The notes: generated from the letters alone by a model not told the origin. DNA of 40,002 nt from an uncultured Oscillospiraceae bacterium (GCA_902492895.1 CABUNG010000027.1:1-40002); one strand, 5' to 3'. Counted from the first letter of the stretch, positions 8,487 through 18,977 are shown. Translations and numbers: made by a program.

Positions 8487-10250
8487 ATGAGCAACACCAT
8501 ATATGGCATCAACGGCCCCGTCGTCACCCTGCTCGGGGCCTCCGACCTCTCGATGATGGACATGGTGCTGGTGGGCGAGGACCGGCTGGTGGGCGAGGTC
8601 ATCGGCATCAACGACCGGCAGACCACCATCCAGGTCTATGAAAACACCACCGGCCTGCATACCGGGGAGCCCGTGCATTCAACGGACGGCCCGCTGTGCG
8701 CCACCCTCGGCCCCGGGATCCTTTCGAATATTTTTGACGGCATCGAACGGCCCCTGGGGGCGATCGCCGAAAAATCCGGCGACTTCATCAGCCGGGGCGT
8801 GTCGGTGTCCGCTCTCGACGAGGAAAAGACCTGGGACGTCACGGTGACAGTGAAGCCGGGGGACCATCTTACAGGCGGCGCCATTTACGCCACCTGCCCT
8901 GAAACGCCTATCATCACCCATAAATGCATGGTTCCGCCGCATCTTTCCGGCGAGGTGACCGAGGTCAGGCCGGACGGCTCCTATCGGGTCCGGGACACGG
9001 TTGTCGTCCTCAAAGACGACAAAGGCGCCCTCCACGAGCTTTCCCTCTGTCATCCGTGGCCCATCCGGATTCCCCGCCCGATCGGCAGCCGCCTTTACGC
9101 CGACCGCCCCCTCATCACAGGCCAGCGGGTCATCGACACCCTCTTCCCCGTAGCGAAGGGCGGCACCGCCGCCATCCCGGGCGGATTCGGCACCGGCAAG
9201 ACCATGACGCAGCACCAGCTCGCAAAATGGTGCGACGCCGATATCATCGTCTACGTCGGCTGCGGCGAACGGGGCAACGAAATGTCCCAGGTGCTGGAAG
9301 AATTCTCCGGCCTGATCGATCCCAAATCTGGCCGGCCCATGACCGACCGCACCACCCTCATCGCCAATACCTCCAACATGCCGGTCGCCGCCCGCGAGGC
9401 GTCGATTTATACCGGTATCACCCTCGCGGAATATTACCGCGATATGGGTTACCACGTGGCCATTATGGCCGACTCCACCTCCCGCTGGGCCGAGGCGCTC
9501 CGTGAAATCTCCGGCCGCCTTGAAGAAATGCCCGCCGAAGAGGGCTTTCCCGCTTATCTGCCCTCCCGTCTCTCGGAATTCTACGAGCGGGCCGGCATGG
9601 TCAAAACCCTGTCCGGGACAGAAGGCAGCGTCACCATTATCGGCGCCGTTTCCCCGCAGGGCAGCGATTTCTCCGAACCGGTCACCCAGAACACCAAGCG
9701 TTTCACCCGCTGCTTCTGGGCGCTGGACAAATCGCTGGCTTACGCCCGCCATTATCCGGCCATAAACTGGACCCAGAGCTACAGCGAATATCTGGGCGAT
9801 CTCGCCGGCTGGTACACGAAAAACGTCGGTGAGGATTTTCTGGCCTGCCGCGGCCAGATCGCGCAGCTGCTTCAGGAGGAAAGCAGCCTGATGGAGATCG
9901 TCAAGCTGATCGGCGCCGACGTTCTGCCCGACGACCAAAAGCTGATCATCGAAATCGCCCGGGTCATTCGGGTCGGCTTCCTCCAGCAGAACGCCTACCA
10001 CAAGGACGACACCTATGTCCCCCTCGGCAAGCAGCTCGGCATGATGAAGGTGATCCTGCATCTGTATTTGTCCGCGCGCGCGCTGGTCGCCGCGCAGATC
10101 CCGCTGTCGGCTATTCTGGCGACCGGGCTGTTCGACAAGGCCGCCCGCATCAAATACGATGTTCCGAACGACCGCCCCGAGATGCTGGATGCGTATATCG
10201 AGGATATCGACGGAACTCTCTCTGACCTGCGCGCCTCCCGGCCCGCGTAA
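8487..10250 (+). CDS. atpA: V-type ATP synthase subunit A (catalytic)
   Basis: A 587-residue catalytic subunit of the V1 head, the usual length. The P-loop GGFGTGKT has its lysine at residue 238; the catalytic Glu lies in GCGERGNEM, and further nucleotide-site blocks ADSTSRWAEALRE and PSRLSEFYERAG are intact. The non-homologous insertion typical of A subunits (about residues 110-190) is present. It hydrolyses or makes ATP, coupled to rotation. The ATG follows AGAAAGGCGTGA by a normal distance. Subunit B lies 134 nt downstream. Confidence 0.97.
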   Translation: MSNTIYGINGPVVTLLGASDLSMMDMVLVGEDRLVGEVIGINDRQTTIQVYENTTGLHTGEPVHSTDGPLCATLGPGILSNIFDGIERPLGAIAEKSGDFISRGVSVSALDEEKTWDVTVTVKPGDHLTGGAIYATCPETPIITHKCMVPPHLSGEVTEVRPDGSYRVRDTVVVLKDDKGALHELSLCHPWPIRIPRPIGSRLYADRPLITGQRVIDTLFPVAKGGTAAIPGGFGTGKTMTQHQLAKWCDADIIVYVGCGERGNEMSQVLEEFSGLIDPKSGRPMTDRTTLIANTSNMPVAAREASIYTGITLAEYYRDMGYHVAIMADSTSRWAEALREISGRLEEMPAEEGFPAYLPSRLSEFYERAGMVKTLSGTEGSVTIIGAVSPQGSDFSEPVTQNTKRFTRCFWALDKSLAYARHYPAINWTQSYSEYLGDLAGWYTKNVGEDFLACRGQIAQLLQEESSLMEIVKLIGADVLPDDQKLIIEIARVIRVGFLQQNAYHKDDTYVPLGKQLGMMKVILHLYLSARALVAAQIPLSAILATGLFDKAARIKYDVPNDRPEMLDAYIEDIDGTLSDLRASRPA

Positions 10251-10384
10251 TCCCGGGACCGGCGTATACGCGGGAGTCGAACGCCAACAAGGCCGCCCTA
10301 TCGACACCCGGCCAGGAGCGAAACGTTCCGTCCTTCCCGTTATAACGCCCTTTGGCGGCATGTCCATTCGAAAGGATGAAGCCT

Positions 10385-11815
10385 ATGATCATCGATTATA
10401 TCGGCGTTAAGGAGATCAACGGGTCCCTGATCACCCTCGACGGCATTCAGGACGCGACCTTTGAAGAGACCGTCACCATCCGTTTGGAAAACGGCACCGA
10501 ACGCTCCGGCCGTATCGTAGAGATGGAGGGCGACCGGGTGGTCATTCAGGTGTTTGAAGGCACCAACGGCCTTTCCCTGACCAATACCCGCACCCGTCTG
10601 CAGGGCCGGCCGGTGGAAATGCCCCTCTCGCCCGAGCTGCTTGGCCGGATTTTCGACGGCGCGGGCCGGCCGGCCGACGGTCTCGGGGACATCTTCCCCG
10701 TTGTACGGCGGGATATCAACGGCACCGCCATCAACCCGGTCTCCCGGGTCTACCCCCGCAACTACATCGAGACCGGCATCTCCTCCATCGACTGCATGGC
10801 CACCCTGATCCGGGGCCAGAAGCTGCCGATTTTCTCCGGCTCCGGCATGCGGCACAATGAACTCGCCGCCCAGATCGCCCGTCAGGCCAAAATCGCGGAC
10901 GAATACGGCGCTGATTTCGCCATCGTGTTCGCCGCCATGGGCGTGACCAACGATGTGGCTGACTACTTCCGCCGTTCCTTTGAGGACAGCGGCGTGCTCG
11001 GCCGGGTGGCGATGTTTTTAAACTTGTCCAGCGATCCCATCATCGAACGGATCCTCACCCCCCGCTGCGCCCTGACCGCGGCGGAGTATCTGGCGTTCGA
11101 TCTCAACATGCATATTCTCGTCATCCTCACCGACATGACCGCCTATGCCGAGGCCCTGCGGGAGTTTTCCGCTTCCAAGGGCGAAATCCCCGGGCGGAAG
11201 GGCTATCCCGGTTATCTGTATTCCGACCTCGCGTCGATCTATGAACGGGCCGGGATGATCAAGGGCAGCACCGGTTCGGTCACCCAGATCCCGATCCTCA
11301 CCATGCCCAACGACGATATTACCCATCCCGTGCCCGATCTGACCGGCTATATCACCGAGGGCCAGATCGTGCTCGACCGCAGCTTGGACAACAGCGGGGT
11401 GTATCCCCCGGTGTCAGTGCTTCCCTCCCTGTCCCGCCTGATGAAGGACGGCATCGGCGAAGGCTTCACCCGGGCCGATCACGCCGCGGTCTCCAACCAG
11501 CTGTTCGCCTGCTATAACAAGGTGCAGGAGGCCCGCTCCCTCGCGTCGGTCATCGGTGAGGAGGAACTCTCCCCCACGGATAAACAGCTGCTGGCTTTCG
11601 GCCGGATGTTCGATGAGCAGTATATCAACCAGGGGGCGGACCAAAACCGCTCTATCGATCAAACGCTGGATCTCGGCTGGCGTCTTCTCTCCACCCTTCC
11701 CCGTGAGGAACTCGACCGGGTGGACAGCGAGACACTCGACCGGTATTACCGCCCCGAGCCGGCCTCCGTCGGCAGACCAGCCGACGCCGATACGCCCGCC
11801 GACGATCACGAATAG
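10385..11815 (+). CDS. atpB: V-type ATP synthase subunit B (non-catalytic)
   Basis: A 476-residue B subunit that alternates with A in the head. Instead of a P-loop it has FSGSGMRHNELAAQI, the expected non-catalytic version. Other family blocks are GRIFDGAGRP, DMTAYAEALREFSASKGEIPGRKGYPGY-type nucleotide-edge residues and a short acidic C-terminal tail. The ATG at 10385 is spaced correctly from AAAGGA at 10371-10376; the in-frame ATG at 10376 overlaps that site and is less likely. Confidence 0.97.
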   Translation: MIIDYIGVKEINGSLITLDGIQDATFEETVTIRLENGTERSGRIVEMEGDRVVIQVFEGTNGLSLTNTRTRLQGRPVEMPLSPELLGRIFDGAGRPADGLGDIFPVVRRDINGTAINPVSRVYPRNYIETGISSIDCMATLIRGQKLPIFSGSGMRHNELAAQIARQAKIADEYGADFAIVFAAMGVTNDVADYFRRSFEDSGVLGRVAMFLNLSSDPIIERILTPRCALTAAEYLAFDLNMHILVILTDMTAYAEALREFSASKGEIPGRKGYPGYLYSDLASIYERAGMIKGSTGSVTQIPILTMPNDDITHPVPDLTGYITEGQIVLDRSLDNSGVYPPVSVLPSLSRLMKDGIGEGFTRADHAAVSNQLFACYNKVQEARSLASVIGEEELSPTDKQLLAFGRMFDEQYINQGADQNRSIDQTLDLGWRLLSTLPREELDRVDSETLDRYYRPEPASVGRPADADTPADDHE

Positions 11816-11850
11816 TGCTGCATTTCAACCGTTAAGGAGGTGCCCGCGCC

Positions 11851-12489
11851 ATGGCCGAACAGGTTTTTCCAACCAAAGGCAACCTGATCAACACCAAAAA
11901 GTCCCTGGCGCTGGCCAAGGTGGGTTTTGAACTGTTGGACCGCAAGCGGAACATCATCGTGCGGGAAATGATGACCCTCATTGATCGTGCTTCCGCCATC
12001 CAGACCCGCATCGACTCCACTTACGCCGAAGCTTATCTTGCTCTGCAGCGTGCGAACGTGGCCCACGGCATCTGCGACGATATCGCGGAGTCCGTGCCGG
12101 TCGAGGACGGCCTCTCCCTCTCTTCCCGCAGCGTCATGGGGGTGGAGATTCCGATGGTCCAGCTCGACGCCGAGCCCGTCGAGCTGTCCTACGGCTTCAT
12201 GAATTCCAGCGCTCTTATCGATGAGGCCTACATCCGGTTTGACCAGGTGAAAAAGCTCACGGCGGAACTGGCCGAGGTCGAAAACAGCGTCTATCGGCTG
12301 GCAACCGCCGTCGGTAAAACCCAAAAGCGGGCCAATGCCCTGAAAAACATCATCCTCCCCCGCCTCGTTTCCACGGTCAAGTACATCACCGATTCCCTGG
12401 AAGAAAAGGAACGGGAGGATTTTTCCCGGCTCAAGGTGATCAAAGCGCAGAAGAAAGCGGAACAAAAAGCCGATGAAAAACTTCATTGA
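11851..12489 (+). CDS. atpD: V-type ATP synthase subunit D (central shaft)
   Basis: A 212-residue protein of the V-ATPase D family, two long antiparallel helices that form the rotating shaft inside the A3B3 head. The N-terminus has the family pattern PTKGNLINTKKSLALAKVGFELL and the C-terminus ends in a Lys/Glu-rich coiled coil. TAAGGAGGTG lies upstream of the ATG. It is the last gene of the operon; a large palindrome begins 4 nt after its stop codon. Confidence 0.95.
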   Translation: MAEQVFPTKGNLINTKKSLALAKVGFELLDRKRNIIVREMMTLIDRASAIQTRIDSTYAEAYLALQRANVAHGICDDIAESVPVEDGLSLSSRSVMGVEIPMVQLDAEPVELSYGFMNSSALIDEAYIRFDQVKKLTAELAEVENSVYRLATAVGKTQKRANALKNIILPRLVSTVKYITDSLEEKEREDFSRLKVIKAQKKAEQKADEKLH

Positions 12490-12493
12490 ATGT

Positions 12494-12537
12494 AATCCCA
12501 ACAGCCGGCCTCTTTAAAGAGGCCGGCTGTTGGGATT
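12494..12537. terminator. 44-nt perfect palindrome ending the ATPase operon
   Basis: Two 22-bp arms are perfectly complementary with no spacer (AATCCCAACAGCCGGCC... at the left end), so the RNA would fold into a long GC-rich hairpin around a TTTAAA centre. Only a short T-run follows, so termination may depend on stem strength. Its position 4 nt after atpD supports the call. Confidence 0.8.
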
Positions 12538-12545
12538 TCAGGCGA

Positions 12546-12582
12546 TTCCGGAATATCAAGGCGTCCCTTCCATATTCCGGAA
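12546..12582. promoter_or_regulatory. 11-bp inverted repeat upstream of the ABC importer operon
   Basis: TTCCGGAATAT (12546-12556) and ATATTCCGGAA (12572-12582) are perfect inverted copies 15 nt apart. Each arm contains the palindrome TTCCGGAA. It lies about 90 bp upstream of the promoter -35. It could be an operator, possibly for the HTH protein encoded next, or another RNA hairpin. Confidence 0.4.
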
Positions 12583-12670
12583 AAGATATCGGAGGTTTTG
12601 CACTCTTTTACGAATCCGCATGCTATTCTTTGCAAATTCCTGTTAGGACATATAATTTTCGACTTTTTAC

Positions 12671-12699
12671 TTGCAATTGTTCAATTTATGCCGTATTAT
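12671..12699 (+). promoter_or_regulatory. Promoter of the HTH-nucleotidyltransferase/ABC operon
   Basis: TTGCAA (12671-12676) and TATTAT (12694-12699) with a 17-bp spacer, inside a clearly AT-rich island. Transcription would start near 12706, about 65 nt before the first ATG. Confidence 0.7.
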
Positions 12700-12771
12700 A
12701 AGCTAGTTGAAACAAAAGATCCTCTTTTGCATCGGAAAAACGTTCAATTCTCGAAAAGGAGCCGATCCTTT

Positions 12772-13686
12772 ATGGAAACCGCATTATCCCGCAAGCAATT
12801 CGATATTCTCACGTTTCTCGAACGGCTGCCGCAGGAAATCGTTTCTCAGCGCGAAATCGCTGAAGCGACCGGCATGTCCGTCGGCTCGGTCAACCGCATC
12901 CTCGTTCAACTGCGCGAACTGGGATACCTGGACCGGAACCTCTTGACGCCGGAAGGCCGAACGGCACTCGAACCTTACCGTGTGAAACGGGCCGTCTTCA
13001 TCGCGGCTGGTTTCGGATCCCGACTTGTGCCCATTACCCTCAATACGCCCAAACCTCTCGTCCGCGTCCATGGCACCCGGATGATTGACACACTTCTCGA
13101 TGCCGTTCTTGACGCCGGAATCGAGGAAATTTATATCGTCCGCGGCTATTTAGGCGAACAGTTCGATCAGCTGCTGTATAAATATCCCATGATCCAATTT
13201 ATCGAAAACCCGCTCTATAATGAGGCGAACAATATCTCGTCTGCCATGTGCGTCCGCTATCTCCTCCAGAATGCCTATGTGCTGGAAGCCGATTTGGTTT
13301 TGTATAACCCCGCCCTGATTACAAAGTATCAGTATATCTCCAACTATTTGGGGGTGCCGGTCAATAAAACCGACGACTGGTGCTTTGAAACCAAAGGCAA
13401 TATGATCACAAAAGTACGGGTCGGCGGCCTCCATTGCTACCACATGTTCGGCATCTCGTATTGGAATGCCAAAGACGGCGCCCGCCTTGCGGAGGATATC
13501 AAATCGGTGTACGACATGCCCGGAGGCAAGGAACGCTACTGGGATCAGGTCGCTTTGGAATATCATCTCCCCCATTATCAGGTGGAAGTCCGGCCGTGCA
13601 CATTCGACGACATCATCGAAATCGATTCGTATGCCGATCTGCAGAAGCTGGACAGCGCTTACCGAACACAAGGGGTGAAAAAATGA
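12772..13686 (+). CDS. HTH-nucleotidyltransferase fusion, LicC-like (sugar-1-P/phosphocholine-type)
   Basis: A 304-residue fusion. Residues 1-70 form a winged helix-turn-helix (QREIAEATGMSVGSVNRIL, with a wing ending in LTPEGRTAL). Residues 72-300 form a nucleotidyltransferase with the signature AAGFGSRLVPIT...KPL (78-96) and an acidic metal site in VLEADLVLYNP. The domain most resembles LicC-type CTP:phosphocholine cytidylyltransferases and related phosphonate-activating enzymes. It would join NTP to a phosphorylated or phosphonate compound, while the HTH could bind DNA. AAAAGGAG precedes the ATG; its stop overlaps the next start (ATGA), indicating translational coupling with the importer. 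The enzyme family is clear; CTP use and substrate are inferred. Confidence 0.75.
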   Translation: METALSRKQFDILTFLERLPQEIVSQREIAEATGMSVGSVNRILVQLRELGYLDRNLLTPEGRTALEPYRVKRAVFIAAGFGSRLVPITLNTPKPLVRVHGTRMIDTLLDAVLDAGIEEIYIVRGYLGEQFDQLLYKYPMIQFIENPLYNEANNISSAMCVRYLLQNAYVLEADLVLYNPALITKYQYISNYLGVPVNKTDDWCFETKGNMITKVRVGGLHCYHMFGISYWNAKDGARLAEDIKSVYDMPGGKERYWDQVALEYHLPHYQVEVRPCTFDDIIEIDSYADLQKLDSAYRTQGVKK

Positions 13687-14663
13687 AAAAAATTGTCGCC
13701 GCGCTGGTTCTTGTCACGCTGGCCCTCACGCTGCTGGCCAGCGTCACCGCCAAGGACAGCATCGTCATCTGCTCGTCGGCCGAACAATTCCGCAACGATG
13801 CCCTGCAGGAACAGCTGTCCGCCCGTTTTCCGCAGTATAACATCGTGGTAATGTACATGCCCACCGGCAAGGCCGCCACCAAAATCATGACCGAGGGGAC
13901 CCACACCGAGGTAGACATGCTGGTGGGGCTCGAAAGCAGTTATTTGAGCAAAATCCAGGACAACCTGGCGGACATTGCGGGATACAGCCGGATCCCTTAT
14001 ATGGAAGGGCTGAAACCCGAGGATAATCACAACCGCTGGGTCACCTGGGAGAGACAAGCCGGAGCCATCGTCGTCAACACCGACATCCTCGCGCAGAAGG
14101 GACTCCCGGAGCCCGCCTCATACGCCGATCTCCTGAAAAGCGAGTACAAAGGGCTCGTCGCGATGCCCGACCCCAAAACCAGCGGAACCGGCTATTTCTT
14201 CTATAAAAACTGGATCAACACGCAGGACGATGCCGGAGCGCTCGCCTATGTCGACAATCTGTACGGCAATTTAAAGCAGTTCACCGAGTCCGGTTCCGGC
14301 CCCATCAAGCTCCTGATCCAAGGAGAAACCGCGGTGGGTCTAGCCTTGACATTTCAGGCCGTCAACGAAATCAACAAGGGTATGCCATTTAAAATCCTGT
14401 TTCCGGAAGACGGCTCCCCGTATTCCCTGACCGGCACGGCCCTTATCGAAGGCAAACAGCAGAAGAAGGGCGTGCAGGAGGTCTTCGATTTTATCATCAA
14501 TGAGTTCATCGTGTACGACAAAGAAAACTTTTCCCCTGAAGGCATCATGGAGGGGCAGGTCAACAACATCCCCAACTATCCCCAGAATATTCCATACGCC
14601 GACATGACCGGCATCGGCGACATCGCGGAAAAGGAGAGATTATTGGCCTTATGGAAATATTGA
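13683..14663 (+). CDS. ABC importer substrate-binding protein (AEP/Fe(III) type)
   Basis: A 326-residue extracellular solute-binding protein, family 1 (FbpA/PhnS-like). A signal peptide covers about the first 22 residues. The mature part begins with a strand carrying ICSSAEQF and contains an Asp-Met-Leu-Val-Gly-Leu hinge strand. Similar proteins bind 2-aminoethylphosphonate, Fe(III) or polyamines; sequence alone does not decide. Unlike most Gram-positive binding proteins it shows no lipobox Cys (the cleavage region reads LASVTAKD), so how it stays at the membrane is unclear. The start overlaps the upstream stop by 4 nt. Confidence 0.8.
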   Translation: MKKIVAALVLVTLALTLLASVTAKDSIVICSSAEQFRNDALQEQLSARFPQYNIVVMYMPTGKAATKIMTEGTHTEVDMLVGLESSYLSKIQDNLADIAGYSRIPYMEGLKPEDNHNRWVTWERQAGAIVVNTDILAQKGLPEPASYADLLKSEYKGLVAMPDPKTSGTGYFFYKNWINTQDDAGALAYVDNLYGNLKQFTESGSGPIKLLIQGETAVGLALTFQAVNEINKGMPFKILFPEDGSPYSLTGTALIEGKQQKKGVQEVFDFIINEFIVYDKENFSPEGIMEGQVNNIPNYPQNIPYADMTGIGDIAEKERLLALWKY

Positions 14664-15433
14664 CACCAAAACTGTCCGTCAAGGACCTCTGCAAAAGCTA
14701 TGACCAGAAAACCGTGCTTGATCACGTCAGCTTTGATCTGATGGAGGGGGAATTCCTCTCCATTCTGGGGCCCAGCGGCTGCGGCAAAACTACCCTGGTG
14801 CGCATCCTGATCGGGCTGGAAAAGGCCGACAGCGGCGAAATTCTCAAGGGCGGACAGGACATCTCCTCGCTGCCCAGCTTCGAACGCGGCATGGGCATCG
14901 TTTTTCAAAACTATGCCCTCTTTCCCAATATGACCGTCCAGCAAAACGTCGAATATGCGCTCACGCTGCACAAAGAAACCAAGGGCACGGCGCGCCAGAC
15001 CGCTCTGCGGATTCTCGAACAGGTCGGCCTGACCGATCAGCTTAAGAAGAAGCCGCATCAGCTCTCCGGCGGCCAGCAGCAGCGGGTGGCTATCGCCCGC
15101 ACCCTGGCGATGAATCCCGACATCATCCTGCTGGATGAACCGATTTCCGCGCTGGACGTGACCAACCGCGAAATCATGAAAAGCGAGCTCAAATCCATCC
15201 AAAAAACCTTCAACGCCACCATGCTGTTCATCACGCACGACCAGGAGGAAGCTTTCTTCTTAAGCGACCGTATCATGGTCATGAGCGAAGGCCGCATCGA
15301 GCAGATGGACACTCCGCACGAGATCTATACCCACCCGGCCAACACCTACATCCGCGACTTTGTCGTGACCCAGCTGGATAAAAAATACACCGATCTGGTG
15401 AGATATACAGGACGGGATTGCGATGAGAAATAG
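14651..15433 (+). CDS. ABC importer ATP-binding protein
   Basis: A 260-residue ABC ATPase with Walker A GPSGCGKT (residues 40-47), Q-loop FQNYALFPNMTV, signature LSGGQQQR (about 137), Walker B ILLDEP (about 158) and the switch His in ITHDQEEA. It belongs to the PotA/FbpC/PhnT group and lacks most of the C-terminal TOBE regulatory domain seen in longer members. The start overlaps the binding-protein gene by 13 nt, and its 3' end overlaps the permease start by 11 nt, so the genes are translationally coupled. Confidence 0.92.
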   Translation: MEILTPKLSVKDLCKSYDQKTVLDHVSFDLMEGEFLSILGPSGCGKTTLVRILIGLEKADSGEILKGGQDISSLPSFERGMGIVFQNYALFPNMTVQQNVEYALTLHKETKGTARQTALRILEQVGLTDQLKKKPHQLSGGQQQRVAIARTLAMNPDIILLDEPISALDVTNREIMKSELKSIQKTFNATMLFITHDQEEAFFLSDRIMVMSEGRIEQMDTPHEIYTHPANTYIRDFVVTQLDKKYTDLVRYTGRDCDEK

Positions 15434-17009
15434 AACCTTCCACGCGGTGAAATATCTGTTGGGCGCGTATCTGCTGCTCACGGTCATTCTGCCGCTGATC
15501 ATGCTTTTCAGCAACATCCGCGGGGAAAATGTGCAGGGAGTGTTTCACTCCCCGCAGTTTGTCCCCATGCTGACGAACTCGTTTTTGACCACCGTGATGG
15601 CCACTGTCATTTCGGTGACGATTTCCTTCCTGCTCGCCTGGATCATCAACCGGTCCCGCATCCGGTTCAAATCCGTGTTCATCGTCCTGTTCACCATTCC
15701 CATGCTCATCCCCAGCATTTCACACGGCATGGGTCTGGTGCTCCTGTTTGGTGACAACGGCATCGTGACGAACCTTCTGCATCTGAATATCGGCCTGTAT
15801 GGCTATGTAGGGATCGTCATGGGTTCGGTGCTCTATTCCTTCCCCGTGTCCTTCCTGATGCTCAACGACGCCTTTCAGTACGAGGATTTCACGACCTATG
15901 AGGCGGCCGGAGTTCTCGGGCTGTCCAAATGGCGGCAGTTTTGCACCATTACCCTGCCCTCCATGCGCCGCCCCCTGCTTTCCGCTGTTTTGGCGGTGTT
16001 CACCATGGTGTTTACGGATTACGGCGTCCCCCTGATGACGGGCGGCAAAGCCATGACGCTGCCGGTGTACATGTACCGTGAGGTCATCGGCATGATGAAC
16101 TTTCCGAACGGTGCCGTCGTCGGCGTGATCCTGCTCGCTCCCGCCGTCATCGCGTTCCTGCTGGATCTCCGGAAAAGCGATGCCGCTTCGGGCAGCACCG
16201 TCGTAAAATCCTTTCAAATTCAAAAGAATACCAAACGGGACGTTCTCGCCTATATTTTCTGCGGCGTCTTCCTGTTTTTAATCTGTCTGCCGATCCTGGC
16301 GTTCGTCTGCCTGAGTTTCGTCAAACAGTACCCCATCGACATGTCCTTCTCCCTGGCCAATATACGCAAGCTGCTGTCCAGCGGCATCGGCCTCTACGCG
16401 ATCAATTCCCTGGCGATCGCGTTGCTGACGGCACTCGTGGGCACCTGCCTCTCGTATTTTTCGGCCTATGCCACCTCCCGTTTTCAGAAAACGCCGTCCA
16501 ATAAGACCCTGCATTTCATCAGCATGCTGTCCCTGGCCATTCCGGGTTTGGTGCTGGGGCTCTCCTTTGCCCTGACTTTCAAAACCCTGCCGATTTATTC
16601 CACGATCTTCATCCTGGTGCTCGTCAACATCGTTCATTTCTTCTCCTCGCCGTATCTGCTGGCCTACAATTCCCTGTCGAAATTCAATCCCAACCTGGAG
16701 GATGTCTCCTCGACGCTTGGAATCAGCCGGCTGCGGATGCTGTTTTCGGTGTACATTCCCTCCACCACGGCGACGATCGTGGAAATGTACAGCTATTATT
16801 TCGTCAATGCAATGATCACCATCTCGGCGGTATCCTTCCTGGTCAATTTCCGCACCATGCCGCTGGCGCTGATGATCCCGCAGCTCGAATCCCAGTCCTT
16901 CATCGAAGGCACTGCGCTGGTTTCCTTGATGATCCTGGCCATCAACCTTGTCGAAAAAGCGGTCGTATTTTTCATCAAACGCTGGAATCTCAAACGGGAA
17001 ACCGCATAA
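15423..17009 (+). CDS. Double-length ABC importer permease
   Basis: A 528-residue permease made of two fused BPD_transp_1 units of about six helices each. Each half has its own coupling loop for the ATPase: YEAAGVLGLSKWRQF (near residue 158) and EDVSSTLGISRLRML (near residue 424). One chain therefore supplies both transmembrane domains, as in FbpB and the PhnU-type 2-aminoethylphosphonate permeases. A shared terminator lies directly downstream. No C-P hydrolase, phosphonatase or choline kinase gene is present in the operon. Confidence 0.9.
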   Translation: MRNRTFHAVKYLLGAYLLLTVILPLIMLFSNIRGENVQGVFHSPQFVPMLTNSFLTTVMATVISVTISFLLAWIINRSRIRFKSVFIVLFTIPMLIPSISHGMGLVLLFGDNGIVTNLLHLNIGLYGYVGIVMGSVLYSFPVSFLMLNDAFQYEDFTTYEAAGVLGLSKWRQFCTITLPSMRRPLLSAVLAVFTMVFTDYGVPLMTGGKAMTLPVYMYREVIGMMNFPNGAVVGVILLAPAVIAFLLDLRKSDAASGSTVVKSFQIQKNTKRDVLAYIFCGVFLFLICLPILAFVCLSFVKQYPIDMSFSLANIRKLLSSGIGLYAINSLAIALLTALVGTCLSYFSAYATSRFQKTPSNKTLHFISMLSLAIPGLVLGLSFALTFKTLPIYSTIFILVLVNIVHFFSSPYLLAYNSLSKFNPNLEDVSSTLGISRLRMLFSVYIPSTTATIVEMYSYYFVNAMITISAVSFLVNFRTMPLALMIPQLESQSFIEGTALVSLMILAINLVEKAVVFFIKRWNLKRETA

Positions 17010-17010
17010 G

Positions 17011-17047
17011 AAACCCCCGGCCCTCTGGAAAGAGAGCCGGGGGTTTT
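17011..17047. terminator. Bidirectional terminator between permease and glmS
   Basis: A 16-bp stem with one mismatch (left arm 17011-17026, right arm 17031-17046), a GGAA loop, A-run on one side and T-run on the other. It ends both converging operons, 1 nt after the permease stop and 11 nt before the glmS stop. Confidence 0.9.
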
Positions 17048-17057
17048 CGTTGAAGTT

Positions 17058-18887
<1,830 letters not shown>

Positions 18888-18970
18888 AGGATCTCTGCTC
18901 CTTATTCTGGGAGAGGGCCCCACAGCCCGTCTCCTCCGGTAGTGGTCGCTGCCTTTCCCACAAGGCTCCG
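18888..18970 (-). promoter_or_regulatory. Folded 5' leader of glmS, not the glmS ribozyme
   Basis: On the minus strand the predicted leader of about 85 nt forms two hairpins. The first pairs GTCG/CGAC and GCCTT/AAGGC around a GTGGGA loop. The second, at 18910-18934, pairs GGAGA/TCTCC and GGGC/GCCC around a 6-nt loop with one bulged C. AATAAGGAG follows, just before the ATG. The length and sequence do not match the glmS ribozyme core I know. Confidence 0.4.
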
Positions 18971-18977
18971 ACGCTTT

